64,000 nucleotides of DNA. Origin: Candidatus Omnitrophota bacterium (GTDB taxonomy: Bacteria > Hinthialibacterota > Hinthialibacteria > Hinthialibacterales > Hinthialibacteraceae). The notes beneath the pieces were generated by a model. That model saw only the letters and a list, made by a program, of their open reading frames with translations, did not search any database and was not told the DNA's origin. Made by a program: the position numbers and the translations under genes. The DNA is taken from the NCBI GenBank assembly GCA_013177805.1, contig JABLXU010000025.1, forward strand, positions 1-64,000, given 5' to 3'. Below are positions 1 to 9,020 of this stretch, one piece after another; positions within the stretch are counted from its first letter, which is position 1; each line of letters begins with the position of its first letter.

Positions 1-2196
1 TCGGGCTTGCCGTTCTTGTTCACCTTGAGCGGCCGAAGTGTTTTCCTGGTTTTGTTTTTGTTCGTTCCATTTCTGGGTTTCGCGTTCCAAATGGTCCTGC
101 CGTTGGGCCAGTTCATTGGCCATTTCCTTGAGACCTTCCAGTTGGCGGGCTTGGAAGGCGTTTTCGAGCATATTTAAAGTCCGCTCGAGTTGCTGGTCAT
201 AATCCTGGAAACTGAACGCCAGATCTTTTAACTCCTGATCTGAAATCTGTTCGGACATTTTTTCCACGGTATCGCTGAGTTTTTGCAGAAGGGCCTGGCT
301 GTCCTTGTCCAACAGTTCAGACATGAGTTCCTGGATTTTCTGAATCTTTTCCAAGGTCTCCGGGGTAAAACCTTGCTGTTTTTCCTCATCCCGGGCCAGG
401 GCTTCTTCTGCCTGCTTGCGGTACTCCTCGAGCTGTTCCTCGATTTTCCGGGCTTCTTCCTGCAGTTGCTCCTGCCGTTTCCGGATGTCCTGCAGTTCTT
501 TTTTCTCCTGCCAGTCCGAGGGCTTCGCATCCTGATCCGGGGAAGGTTCCTTGCGTTTTTCGGCGATTTTTTCAAGGGTTTTTTGTACGTCTTCGGTGAT
601 TTGTTTCTGGTCCTTCACCAGCCCGCTCAAATGTTCGGTTTGGGCATCCTCGAGTTCATCCAGCCGGTGGAGCACGTCCATCAACGTGGGATAACGAAGC
701 AAATACGGCTTGGTACGGGCGGATTTGGGGCCGTGGAGGGCATCGTTGTCGAAGACCTCGATGCTGTAGGTCAACTCGTCGCCAGGGAAAAGGCCGAATT
801 CCGCCATATTCCAATCAAAAGTCACGAAGAGTTCTGTGGCCGAACCGACGTTCTGGGCTTCTTGCGGATTATAGGTCCAAATGGGGACGGTCCGGATGGT
901 GTTTTCCTCGCGGTTGAGTTGCATATGCGTGAGGATGCGGCCGATCCGGTAATCGTCCCGGGCATGCAATTTAACTTGTAAAACCAGATTATCCGGCACA
1001 TCAGTCACCGGTTTCGGCTGCAGAATCTCGACCATGGGCGTGGCGTCGGGGATCAGGTTTACCCGGTAGCGCCGGCTGGAAGCCGCGAGCCCGTGGACAT
1101 CTTCCATCCGCACATGCCATTCCCCGGCCTGGAGCGGTTCCAATTCGGCAGAGAAGTTTTTCCCATTCCACCGCGTGGGGATGGTCTGGTCATTGAAAAT
1201 CAGTTCCACGGAGCGCAAGGCGGATGAAGCTTCGGCTTCGATCGCGATCCGGCTGCCCTCAGGGACGGAAAGCGGACGCAAGGTTTCGATGGTATCCTCT
1301 GGCAGGCCGGTGTATTCAGGCGGAATAACAAGGCTGGAACCCCGCACGAGCGAGGGCGGATCCAGGGGCGTCACCCGGCCTTTGTTGGAAAGAGTACTCC
1401 CCAGCGAGAAATAATATTCGGTTTCCCGGTTCACGGCCGCCAGATGATAAATCAGGGCTTTGCCTTTGCGCTCAGCCGGGTAGGACTGCCAATCCGTACC
1501 GGTATACAGATGAACCGCGGGAGAGAGAGCCGGTGGCGTATCGGAGCAGAGCGCGGCCAGGGTGAGGGATTTGCCCCGTTCAATCGCGAGGGTTTCCGGT
1601 ACCTGGAGAGTGATCTGCTGGACGGGGGGAACCGACGCCCACAGGTTTTGTGAGATCTGACGCCATTCGTCCGCGAAACGGCCCGGGAGAAGATTGAACA
1701 TCACGAGGGACGGGATCGTCACCGCCAGTAGCAACACAGCCCAGCGCGGGGAAATGATGGATTGGTCCTGCGCGCCGGTGGATTGAATATACCGCGCCAG
1801 CCACTCGTCGTCTGCCTGGATCAATTCAAGGGAATAACCCAAGCGTTGAATTTCCGCGGCTTCTTTCTCGGCATAAACGAGGAGCGACGCGCGGTTGGCG
1901 GCATCGCGGTGCTGCTGTTCCCAGCGGCGGAAAAAGGTGATGAGACGCAGACCTTCACGCCACCATCGGAACAGAAACTGTCCCAAAACATAAACAAAAA
2001 TCCCAACAAACAGGACAAACAGGCCGTTGATGCCCCGAAATCCCAACGACAGCCACCCGCTGATCCAAAAGAATAACTGAAACGCCAGCAGGCCACCTGC
2101 CACCAGGAGAACCAGCAATTCAAATAGCCGGCGGGCGTGATGCCTCCGGAACAACCGGTGAATCCATGTCAGGCTTTGCCAATGGGAATTCTTCAC
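1..2196 (-). CDS. DUF4175-like membrane protein, C-terminus cut by window edge
   Basis: An uninterrupted minus-strand frame of 732 codons runs off the left edge of the window. I chose the GTG start at 2196 because GAGGTGG lies about 6 nt upstream. Seen: two N-terminal hydrophobic helices (about residues 25-48 and 54-75), a third at about 155-175, then a long extracytoplasmic region of beta-rich segments. From about residue 500 there is a highly charged Glu/Gln/Lys-rich coiled coil. This order (TM-TM, TM, soluble Ig-like region, long coiled coil) matches large DUF4175-type proteins, which in other bacteria sit near MoxR/DUF58 loci; that neighbourhood cannot be checked here. The start lies 50 nt after the exonuclease gene on the same strand, so co-transcription is likely. 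No enzymatic motif is visible; function unknown. Confidence 0.75.
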   Translation of the reverse strand, partial: MKNSHWQSLTWIHRLFRRHHARRLFELLVLLVAGGLLAFQLFFWISGWLSLGFRGINGLFVLFVGIFVYVLGQFLFRWWREGLRLITFFRRWEQQHRDAANRASLLVYAEKEAAEIQRLGYSLELIQADDEWLARYIQSTGAQDQSIISPRWAVLLLAVTIPSLVMFNLLPGRFADEWRQISQNLWASVPPVQQITLQVPETLAIERGKSLTLAALCSDTPPALSPAVHLYTGTDWQSYPAERKGKALIYHLAAVNRETEYYFSLGSTLSNKGRVTPLDPPSLVRGSSLVIPPEYTGLPEDTIETLRPLSVPEGSRIAIEAEASSALRSVELIFNDQTIPTRWNGKNFSAELEPLQAGEWHVRMEDVHGLAASSRRYRVNLIPDATPMVEILQPKPVTDVPDNLVLQVKLHARDDYRIGRILTHMQLNREENTIRTVPIWTYNPQEAQNVGSATELFVTFDWNMAEFGLFPGDELTYSIEVFDNDALHGPKSARTKPYLLRYPTLMDVLHRLDELEDAQTEHLSGLVKDQKQITEDVQKTLEKIAEKRKEPSPDQDAKPSDWQEKKELQDIRKRQEQLQEEARKIEEQLEEYRKQAEEALARDEEKQQGFTPETLEKIQKIQELMSELLDKDSQALLQKLSDTVEKMSEQISDQELKDLAFSFQDYDQQLERTLNMLENAFQARQLEGLKEMANELAQRQDHLERETQKWNEQKQNQENTSAAQGEQERQAR

Positions 2197-2246
2197 TTTG
2201 CCACCTCAGGGCCGGGCGGGATCAATGAGGCACGCCGGCATCGCAT

Positions 2247-3260
2247 TTACTGGGGTTCCTCATTATTTTCTTCGCGGGATGGATTTTCACCAAGGTACAA
2301 AAAGCGGTTCAGCAGGTTGACGTAGCCGGTCCATTCGCGGTTCTCTTCACGGACAGCATTCATTTCACGGCGGACAGCGGCCATTTGCGCGTCCATGTTG
2401 TCGATGAAATGGAACAAGCAGGCTTCCAGGGTCATGGGGAGCACGGGCGAACGCTCCACCTCTCCATGATGCGACAGGATGATATGGAGGATTTGTTGCC
2501 GTTTGGCGGCGGGAAACGTGGGCAGACGGTGGATCAGGCGGTCCACGATCATCGCCCCAATGTACAAGTGACCCAGGAGCCGCCCGTCGGTGCTGTAGTC
2601 GATGTACGAATCATAGGAGAGTTCCTCCATTTTCCCACAATCGTGAAAGACCGCGCCGGTCACCAGAAGATCGATGTTCACTTCCGGATACAACGGGGCA
2701 ATCAGCCGGCACAATTTGACAACGAACAACGTATGCTCTAGTAACCCATGCAAATAAGGATGGTGCCAGCGCTTGGCGGCGGGAGCGGATTGAAAACGCG
2801 CCCACAGGGCTTCATCGTTACGGAATTCTTGGAGTAAGGCCCGGTAATCCGCGTCATTGAGGGAGGTGATCAGTTCATCGAATTTTTCCACCAGATGTTC
2901 GACGGGCACAGCGGAGGCAGGGATGAAGTCGGAGGGATTGATGGCCGAAAGATCTTCCACTTTTTGGATCGAGCTCAGCGTCGCCTGGATCTCACCCTTG
3001 TAATGACCTACACGGCAGTTCACGCGCACCACATCCCCTTCCCGGATGGTTTGATACGCTTCTTCCGCGTTGTCCCAAAGAATGGCGGAAATCTTACCCG
3101 TCTTGTCCCCCAGACGCACCGATAAGAATTTGCCCTTTTCGTAATCGCGCAAGTAGATGCGTGTCACCTGGAACAAGCTCTGCACTTTTCCGCCGGCTTT
3201 GAGGTCCCGAACCCAAACCTTGGGCGGCAACGGCAAAGCCTCATTCGCGTCTGCGTGCAT
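2247..3260 (-). CDS. YhaM-type 3'-5' exoribonuclease (OB fold + HD domain)
   Basis: A 337-residue cytoplasmic protein. Residues about 17-100 look like an OB-fold nucleic-acid-binding domain (KVWVRDLKAG, FLSVRLGDKTGKISAILWD). A metal-dependent HD phosphohydrolase domain follows: H176 in GLLEHT, H206-D207 in AVFHDCGK, H264-H265 in LSHHGE and D287/D290 in HFIDNMD. That OB-HD order and length match the YhaM/CBF1 family, which degrades single-stranded RNA or DNA 3' to 5' with divalent metal. Start supported by AAAGGA 11 nt upstream. The next gene downstream on the same strand is the DUF4175-like gene, 50 nt away. Family assignment is firm; the exact substrate in this organism is inferred. Confidence 0.88.
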   Translation of the reverse strand: MHADANEALPLPPKVWVRDLKAGGKVQSLFQVTRIYLRDYEKGKFLSVRLGDKTGKISAILWDNAEEAYQTIREGDVVRVNCRVGHYKGEIQATLSSIQKVEDLSAINPSDFIPASAVPVEHLVEKFDELITSLNDADYRALLQEFRNDEALWARFQSAPAAKRWHHPYLHGLLEHTLFVVKLCRLIAPLYPEVNIDLLVTGAVFHDCGKMEELSYDSYIDYSTDGRLLGHLYIGAMIVDRLIHRLPTFPAAKRQQILHIILSHHGEVERSPVLPMTLEACLFHFIDNMDAQMAAVRREMNAVREENREWTGYVNLLNRFLYLGENPSREENNEEPQ

Positions 3261-3673
3261 GAAAGTGGATGTCCTTTCGTCTTAAAATCCATTCCATCCG
3301 GCAATCAAAACGGGCGGACGCAAGCGCCCACCTCTTTAACGGTCTCTCCTCCTGGACCTCTCCCTGGGGAAAAACGACCTTTCGAGTTTGGTTCCCGTTC
3401 CCCCTGGGAGAAGGCCAGGAAAAGGGAGTCAATTAATACTTGATTCTTATTTTAATCCTCAACCAAAAGGATGCGATGGTTAGGGTGAATTGCCCATTTC
3501 CAAATCCAGCCGTTCCACCACCTTAAAATGATTCAATGCCTTTTTCTGGATAGGATCAATGGGAACCGGGACGAAAACAGCTCCCGCGCAGGTTTATTTT
3601 CGCATTGCCAATATCCGGAAAATCCCGTATGGTGATTCAAGAAAAAATTCTTGGGTTATTGGAGGTTTGCATC
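3261..3673. other. Divergent intergenic region with a degenerate dispersed repeat
   Basis: No convincing gene. Around 3341-3425 it contains CTCTCCTCCTGGACCTCTCC, then CCTGGGGAAAAA and CCCTGGGAGAAGGCCAGG. This resembles the palindromic C-rich/G-rich core of the dispersed repeat family described at 21016-21131. The rest presumably holds promoters for the divergent exonuclease and heparinase-like genes, but I see no clear -35/-10 pair. Confidence 0.5.
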
Positions 3674-5518
3674 ATGAATTCCGGTATCTGGTTGAATCGG
3701 TGGGGACGATGGGCCCTGGCGCTGGGATGGGTGATCGCGGTATGCCTGCCGGGCTCCGCTGCGGATCGTGATAATCCCCTGGACACGTTGAAAAAAGAAC
3801 ATCCCCGGTTGATCTTGAATCCGCAAGATGTTGCTCTGCTCAAACAAGCCCTTGAAAACGATCCCGCCCGCCGGGAAATCTATGAAAAGATCAAAGCGGA
3901 GGCAGATAAGATCCTCGATGAACCGCCGGTGGAATACCAGCTCATCGGTCCCCGCCTTTTGGACAAAAGCCGGCGCTGCCTGGAGCGGATCTACCGCCTC
4001 TCTCTCGTGTACCTGATGAGCGGCGATTCCCGCTATCTCCAACGGGCGGTGAAGGAGCTGGACGCAGCCGGGGCGTTTCCGGATTGGAATCCCTCACACT
4101 TTCTGGACACGGCGGAAATGTCGCACGCGTTCGGCATCGCCTATGACTGGCTCTATCACGGCCTGAGCCCGGAAGAACGCGCCCGCATCCGGACCGCCTT
4201 GATCGAAAAAGGCATTGACGCCTACCTGAACGGATTTGAAACCGGCGCGTGGTGGACCAAGGCCACGCACAATTGGAACCAAGTTTGCCACGGGGGCGTG
4301 GGCGTGGGTGCGCTGGCCATCGCCGACGAAATTCCGGACAAGGCCGAAGAGGTGATCCGCAAAGCGGTGGAGACCATGCCCCGGGCGCTGCAGGGCTATG
4401 CGCCAGACGGCGGCTGGGACGAAGGTCCGGGCTATTGGCATTACGCCACGGTCTATACGGTGTATTTTCTCGCCTCGCTGCACAGTGCCCTGGGGACTGA
4501 TTTCGGCTTGTCGCGCCACGAGGGCATGGACAACGCCGGCCAGTTCCGCATCGATTTCGAAGGCCCCAATGGATTGTGCTTCAACTACGCCGACGCGGGC
4601 AGCCGGGTGGGCAACACGCACGAGATGTATTGGCTGGCCCATTTCTATGGCCGCCCTGTGTACGCCTGGTTCCAACGCGAACATTCCCGCCAGCCGCACC
4701 CCTTGGATTTTATTTGGTATTCCAAGGAAGGAGACAATCCAGCAAAGAGCGGGGTTCCCCTCGACGCGTTTTACAAGGGCATCGATGTGGTCTTCCTCCG
4801 CAGCGCCTGGAACGACCGCAACGCGCTGTTCGTGGGCTTCAAGGGCGGCGACAACAAGGCCAATCACAGCCATCTGGACCTGGGCAGCTTCGTCCTCGAC
4901 GCCCTTGGCCACCGTTGGGCCGTGGACCTGGGGGGAGACGATTACAACCTGCCTGGATATTTCGGCTCCCAGCGCTGGACCTACTACCGGCTGATCAACC
5001 ACAGCCACAACACCCTGGTGATCGATGATCAAATCCAGGATCCCAAGGCGGCGGCGCCCATCACGGCGTTCCACTCCGCGCCGGATTGGGCCTTCGCGCA
5101 GACCGATCTCTCGGCGGCGTATAAAATCAAAAAAGCCCGCCGGGGACTGGGAATGCTGGGCCGGAGACACATCCTCGTGCGGGATGAAATCGAAGCAGAA
5201 CAACCCGCCGAGGTGCTGTGGGGCATGCTGACGCCGGCAAAGGTTGAACTCGATGGCCGGAACGCGGCGCTCACCATCGAGGATAAAACCATGCACGCAC
5301 GGATTCTTACTCCGGAAAACGCGCGCTTCGAGACCGTGTCCGCCAATCCCCCCGCTCCTCAACGGCAGCAACCCAACGTAACCAAACTGGTGGTCCGCCT
5401 TCCAGAGAAAGTCTCCGCGGTTGACATCACCGTCCTGATCTCGCCGGACGAATGGGAGAAAATCCCCGCCGCCGCCCGTCGGCCTCTCCCCCTGGCCGAT
5501 TGGAACGCGATGAAATAG
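3674..5518 (+). CDS. Heparinase II/III-like secreted polysaccharide lyase
   Basis: A frame open from 3605 is best started at ATG 3674: GGAGG sits at 3661-3665 with an 8-nt spacer, and the new N-terminus is a clean signal peptide (WALALGWVIAVCLPGSAA). That gives 614 residues. The first half (about 40-330) is an alpha-helical toroid-like region with THNWNQVCHGG near 198-208 and EGPGYWHYATVY near 250-261. The second half is a beta-rich Hepar_II_III region with KANHSHLDLGSF near 395-406. The conserved Asn/His/Tyr/His elements match heparinase/alginate-lyase-type polysaccharide lyases, which cleave uronic-acid-containing glycans by beta-elimination in the periplasm or outside the cell. Substrate cannot be read from sequence. 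It stands alone, apparently as its own transcription unit. Confidence 0.85.
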   Translation: MNSGIWLNRWGRWALALGWVIAVCLPGSAADRDNPLDTLKKEHPRLILNPQDVALLKQALENDPARREIYEKIKAEADKILDEPPVEYQLIGPRLLDKSRRCLERIYRLSLVYLMSGDSRYLQRAVKELDAAGAFPDWNPSHFLDTAEMSHAFGIAYDWLYHGLSPEERARIRTALIEKGIDAYLNGFETGAWWTKATHNWNQVCHGGVGVGALAIADEIPDKAEEVIRKAVETMPRALQGYAPDGGWDEGPGYWHYATVYTVYFLASLHSALGTDFGLSRHEGMDNAGQFRIDFEGPNGLCFNYADAGSRVGNTHEMYWLAHFYGRPVYAWFQREHSRQPHPLDFIWYSKEGDNPAKSGVPLDAFYKGIDVVFLRSAWNDRNALFVGFKGGDNKANHSHLDLGSFVLDALGHRWAVDLGGDDYNLPGYFGSQRWTYYRLINHSHNTLVIDDQIQDPKAAAPITAFHSAPDWAFAQTDLSAAYKIKKARRGLGMLGRRHILVRDEIEAEQPAEVLWGMLTPAKVELDGRNAALTIEDKTMHARILTPENARFETVSANPPAPQRQQPNVTKLVVRLPEKVSAVDITVLISPDEWEKIPAAARRPLPLADWNAMK

Positions 5519-5686
5519 AAATCATCGCCGGATGGACGATCACACTATCGCGTAATCCCTCATCGCTACAAACCCCGGCCTCTTGATTCCTTCCCCGAAG
5601 TTCGGAGGAAGTTAGAACGCCGCTGGACCTGCCCATCTACCCATAAATCTTCGTTTTATATTTATTCATTAGTTTTTAAAACTTTG

Positions 5687-5715
5687 TTGATGAATTTCCT
5701 TTCATGTGATACCAT
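5687..5715 (+). promoter_or_regulatory. Candidate sigma70-type promoter for the 5803 gene
   Basis: TTGATG at 5687-5692, a 17-nt spacer and TACCAT at 5710-5715, about 85 nt before the start codon in an AT-rich stretch. The -10 is imperfect, so this is only a candidate. Confidence 0.3.
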
Positions 5716-5802
5716 CATAAAAGATTTTGTATAGTTCAGGGCTTGGCTTTGATTGGGGTGAACATGGGATCGCCTACCGAGCGATCGATGAGGGAGGGAA
5801 AA

Positions 5803-6810
5803 ATGAAGAAATCTGCTTATTTACTCTGCGCTCTCGTTATTTGTGGCGTCATCTTCTTTGCTTTCGCGCCAAAATTCGATGACTCCTCCACGGAGCCGAT
5901 GGACTCGCCTTCCGCGGAGTCGGTATTCAATCCCCCGGAACCTTCGAAAGCCGGCATCGCCAATCAGGCGGTGATCGAACAGGTCATGGGATTTCCCTTC
6001 GACCTGGATGGCATCGATGAGAAAAACGCCGCCCTCGTCCGGGGTGCCTACAGTACCTATCTGGGAGCCATGGAAAAAGCCATCACGAATGTTTACAAGG
6101 AGGGCGATTTGGTCTCCGGAAGGCGGGAGGCGTATGTGGAGAAAATCATCCGGGATCAGTATGGCAAAATGAAAAATCTTCCTCTCCAAGGCACCATGAA
6201 CGGCCAGGCATTGGCGGCCTGCGAGCCGGAAGTGGATACTATTCAATTGATAGCGGCGTTCATGATTTGCGGCCGATTTCAGTATATTCCCGATATCGTG
6301 CCCTTCCTTGAATGCGCGAACGTTTACGTGGGCGATACTTATCTCGCCTTTGGTTACCGTGGATATATTGCGGGCTGGAGTCAAGTCATTATGCAACCCG
6401 ATCAGCCGCTTCCCCCCGAAAAAAGGCTGCATTTCTGGCCCGCGGCGCATGCCCTTCTCGCCAATCCCGAGGTTAGCTTGCCGCTGCTTCGCGACGCCGT
6501 GCTTCGTAGAGAATTGCGAAACGATTTACGCCTGCGCGCCGCTGCGTTCATCAATACACTCGATCCGGAGTACATCCAGCCGGAATGGCTGGCGGATTGC
6601 GAGGAATCCATACGGGAGCAAGTGCTTTGCATCAAAGAGAAAGATCTGAACTGGAGATATAGTTGGATATATTCCTCTATTGATCCCTGTGATCCGGATG
6701 AGGAATTCAAGCAGGATGAAAGATTACGCAAATTGATGAAATTACCGGCTGATGTAAATATGAGAGTATTGCGAAAACAAATGGAAGAACATGATTGGGG
6801 TCCCTATTAA
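5803..6810 (+). CDS. Uncharacterised secreted/anchored protein
   Basis: A 335-residue protein started at ATG 5803. AGGGAGGG lies just upstream (5791-5798), and the N-terminus becomes a typical signal or anchor helix (KSAYLLCALVICGVIFFAFA). The longer frame from 5743 adds a non-conserved-looking leader. After a Ser/Pro/Glu-rich linker (about 25-50) the protein is mostly alpha-helical, with short repeats such as LFANPEVSLPLLRDAVLRREL-type helices that recall HEAT-like solenoids; no catalytic motif is visible. The next gene downstream encodes another secreted helical protein, so the two may be functionally paired. I do not recognise the family. Confidence 0.75.
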   Translation: MKKSAYLLCALVICGVIFFAFAPKFDDSSTEPMDSPSAESVFNPPEPSKAGIANQAVIEQVMGFPFDLDGIDEKNAALVRGAYSTYLGAMEKAITNVYKEGDLVSGRREAYVEKIIRDQYGKMKNLPLQGTMNGQALAACEPEVDTIQLIAAFMICGRFQYIPDIVPFLECANVYVGDTYLAFGYRGYIAGWSQVIMQPDQPLPPEKRLHFWPAAHALLANPEVSLPLLRDAVLRRELRNDLRLRAAAFINTLDPEYIQPEWLADCEESIREQVLCIKEKDLNWRYSWIYSSIDPCDPDEEFKQDERLRKLMKLPADVNMRVLRKQMEEHDWGPY

Positions 6811-6956
6811 TCTAGATCATTCGGTTTAGGAATACGGATAATTTCAGGCGGGGATCCAGGACATTTTGCCCGTGGGTAAAACCTTGGCCTAGTTTCTTCC
6901 ACGGCCACGGTGATCAATAACAACGTTCAAATCAATGAATACCAAAGGAGTACTAA

Positions 6957-7442
6957 ATGAAGAATTTCGCATTCCTTCTCTCGTGCACCTCATTGTTCCT
7001 GGTGCTATCGATCTGCACGGTAATGGCGGAAGACGGGAAATTTGAACTGTATTCCAAGTCCTCTCACCTCGGGTACATCGCATCGCAGAAGCAAGCCCTT
7101 GAGAACGAAATCCACGGCCTGAAGGACCAGGGGAAAGGCACGGAGGCCATTTGGGCGTATCTCAACCAGCCAATCACGCGGGAGCGGGACATGCTGGAAG
7201 CCATGGGCCGGAAAAAAGACACCATCGAGCCGAATACCCTGGAGCGTGACCAGCAGGTCAAGCTGCGGCTGGCCGCGTTGTGCGAGGTGTCCGCCGCGGT
7301 CAAAAATGTGAAGGCGATCGCTCTGTTGGAACGCCAATTCGACGTAAGCACCCATTTCAGCTTGCCGGTCAGTTTATCCTCGACTCGGCAATTCGAGCAG
7401 GAACAGGAAAAGCCAAAAGCCTCCGCGACTATCCCGTCTTGA
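6957..7442 (+). CDS. Secreted HEAT-like protein, 5' part of a frameshifted gene
   Basis: Starts at ATG 6957 after AAAGGAG with normal spacing and encodes a signal peptide (FAFLLSCTSLFLVLSICTVMA). The frame reads well as protein to about residue 132 (AIALLERQFDVSTHF). It then turns into Ser/Gln-rich non-conserved sequence and stops at 7442. The natural continuation is in the -1 frame, in the overlapping open frame 7280-7747. The intact product would be about 262 residues with HEAT-like helical pairs. The break lies around 7345-7360. It may be a real one-base loss, an assembly error or, less likely, programmed frameshifting; no X-XXY-YYZ slippery site is present there. Confidence 0.6.
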   Translation: MKNFAFLLSCTSLFLVLSICTVMAEDGKFELYSKSSHLGYIASQKQALENEIHGLKDQGKGTEAIWAYLNQPITRERDMLEAMGRKKDTIEPNTLERDQQVKLRLAALCEVSAAVKNVKAIALLERQFDVSTHFSLPVSLSSTRQFEQEQEKPKASATIPS

Positions 7443-7747
7443 ACCTGGCCATGGCCTGCGGCCCCGAGGCGATCCCCGCGCTCCGGTTGATCGTCTTGAA
7501 TCCGGAAATCGCCCCCCGCGCCCGGATGACGGCTTTCGCGGCGTTATACCATATCAACCGGGAAAAGGCGGAAGAAGTCCAGACCAGCTTGCTCAATTCG
7601 TTCGATGCCGACTGGCGGGAATGCTTCCAGCGCTATCTGGCCAATCCGGTCCTGGAACCCTGGAAATACCCCGCGCCTCAAAACGAGCGCGTGGAAAAAG
7701 CCCGGCTCCTGCATGAATTTCGGATATCCAAGACCGATACGAAATAA
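7280..7747 (+). CDS. HEAT-like protein, 3' part of a frameshifted gene
   Basis: Open frame overlapping the previous one. Its first residues (from GTG 7280) are an out-of-frame artefact. Real-looking protein begins near 7357 with QLAGQFILDSAIRAG and continues with HEAT-like helices (LAMACGPEAIPALRLIVLNPEIAPRAR in two helices) to the stop at 7747. No ribosome-binding site or credible start precedes it, so as it stands this part is probably not independently translated. It ends 7 nt before the convergent membrane-protein gene. Joining residues 1-132 of the upstream frame to this one gives one coherent secreted helical protein. Confidence 0.5.
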   Translation: MRGVRRGQKCEGDRSVGTPIRRKHPFQLAGQFILDSAIRAGTGKAKSLRDYPVLNLAMACGPEAIPALRLIVLNPEIAPRARMTAFAALYHINREKAEEVQTSLLNSFDADWRECFQRYLANPVLEPWKYPAPQNERVEKARLLHEFRISKTDTK

Positions 7748-7754
7748 ATCCGCC

Positions 7755-8636
7755 TCAACTCAGATCCAACGCATCCATACGGCGCAATTCGGCTTCGCGG
7801 TAGCGCTTGAAAATCACCGGTAACACGGAAGTAAAAACCAGGACGCCAATCGCGCCGGTCAGCAGCCAGGGGTACCAGACACCGAACGAATATCCGCCTG
7901 CGAACAGCACGATCCCGGCGGGCAGCATGAGGAAACACGCCCCATCGAGGAAGATCCCCAATCCCAACACCCAGGCGCGTCCCCGGCCGCGCGGGGCCAG
8001 AAATCCCGCGAAAGCGCCATAGATTCCACCCAACATTCCCAGCATCATCCCGGGAATCCAGGCCAAACGCATGGTGAAGGGATTTCCCACTCTTAAAGAT
8101 TGGCGTGAAAGCCGTACTTGATCAATCCATACGGTTCCCGGCCCTTCCAGGCACACGCCCAACATTGCCTTTTCGGGCGATTCACCTTTTTTAAGGAAAA
8201 AGGGAGTGGAGGTGGGCATCCAATCCCGGTCGCCTGTCAGGGTTTCATTCAAGGCCTTGGCAAAGTAGGATTTCCCATCCGGGAAAACGCACCGCATCTC
8301 CAAATAGGCGCGCCCGGATACCTGGCGGGAACGCAGGCGGGCGGAATACTGCAACTGGCCGTTTTCGATGCCGGCCAGCGGGACTTCGAACAACGCGGCG
8401 AAGACCGGCTCGTTGCCGGAGTAGGTCAACCGCCAGGATTTCTGGCCGTCGGCTGACGTTTCCGGCTCCAGCATAACGGTGACTCCCTCGGGCAGTCCCG
8501 AGACGGCCACGGGATCATCCGCTGTGAATTCGGCCAGGAGGCTGCCCTGATCTTCCGCGCCAAGCGGCGGGGTGGCGGTCAGGAATCCGGTACAGGTTAA
8601 CGTAACGGCAATGTAAAAGACATAGGAGAAATTCAT
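7755..8636 (-). CDS. Secreted-domain membrane protein paired with DUF2089 regulator
   Basis: A 293-residue protein with an N-terminal signal peptide (YVFYIAVTLTCTGFLTATPPLGA). A beta-rich extracytoplasmic domain of about 165 residues follows; it has the look of a carbohydrate-binding jelly roll (GDRDWMPTSTPFFLKKGESPEKAMLGVCLEGPGTVWIDQVRLS). Then come three transmembrane helices (about 195-215, 222-240, 250-275) and a short basic cytoplasmic tail. Its ATG overlaps the stop of the DUF2089 gene by four bases (ATGA), so translation is coupled. Function is unknown. The topology suggests the outside domain senses or binds a ligand, but that is inference. Confidence 0.75.
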   Translation of the reverse strand: MNFSYVFYIAVTLTCTGFLTATPPLGAEDQGSLLAEFTADDPVAVSGLPEGVTVMLEPETSADGQKSWRLTYSGNEPVFAALFEVPLAGIENGQLQYSARLRSRQVSGRAYLEMRCVFPDGKSYFAKALNETLTGDRDWMPTSTPFFLKKGESPEKAMLGVCLEGPGTVWIDQVRLSRQSLRVGNPFTMRLAWIPGMMLGMLGGIYGAFAGFLAPRGRGRAWVLGLGIFLDGACFLMLPAGIVLFAGGYSFGVWYPWLLTGAIGVLVFTSVLPVIFKRYREAELRRMDALDLS

Positions 8637-8974
8637 GGGGATTCTCCTTTTTTTTGAGATGCTTGGCGCATCTCGCGGATAGTTTGTTTGTACGCGTCAA
8701 GCAGTTTCCGGGCGGTGTCAGGTGAAAGATGCCCTTCAGCGGCCAGAATCTGCACGTATTGTTGAAAAGGATCGGTTGCCGTTTGGTTTTCAGCGGCCCG
8801 GATTTTCTCAATCAGCCGGTCGAGCCGCGCGCGGATGGTGGGATACGAGACACCATATTCCTGCGCCAACGCTTTCAGCGAACCGGAAGCCAGGATGAAA
8901 CGTTTGATGAAATGCAAGTCGTTATCATTCAATACCTTAATCCAACGTGGGCTATGACTGTGGTGAAACTTCAT
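8633..8974 (-). CDS. DUF2089-family helix-turn-helix regulator
   Basis: A 113-residue protein. Residues about 15-62 (NDNDLHFIKRFILASGSLKA, then YGVSYPTIRARLDRLIEKI) match the DUF2089 HTH consensus, including the G-S-L-K and S-Y-P-T-x-R blocks. The N-terminal zinc ribbon common in other DUF2089 proteins is absent. The C-terminal half is helical and charged. It overlaps the downstream membrane-protein gene by four bases. A near-consensus promoter lies at 9013-9041, with an inverted repeat over its -10, suggesting autoregulation. DNA binding is inferred from the family; no target is known. Confidence 0.85.
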   Translation of the reverse strand: MKFHHSHSPRWIKVLNDNDLHFIKRFILASGSLKALAQEYGVSYPTIRARLDRLIEKIRAAENQTATDPFQQYVQILAAEGHLSPDTARKLLDAYKQTIREMRQASQKKGESP

Positions 8975-8990
8975 CGAGTCTCTCGGGTTA

Positions 8991-9020
8991 AATATAATTG
9001 ATCTATGATTTAATTATATT
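8991..9020. promoter_or_regulatory. AT-rich inverted repeat over the DUF2089 promoter (candidate operator)
   Basis: AATATAATT at 8991-8999 and AATTATATT at 9012-9020 form perfect 9-bp arms separated by 12 bp, with arm centres 21 bp (two helical turns) apart. The right arm contains the -10 element and the left arm lies between the expected start of transcription and the gene. This geometry suits a dimeric repressor; autoregulation by the DUF2089 protein is inferred. Confidence 0.45.

Noticed and set aside
4094..5371. 425-residue minus-strand open frame
   Set aside because: Antisense to the heparinase-like gene; low-complexity composition, no ribosome-binding site and no recognisable domain.
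7340..7370. Programmed -1 frameshift
   Set aside because: No slippery X-XXY-YYZ heptamer and no evident downstream pseudoknot; a deletion or sequence error is simpler.
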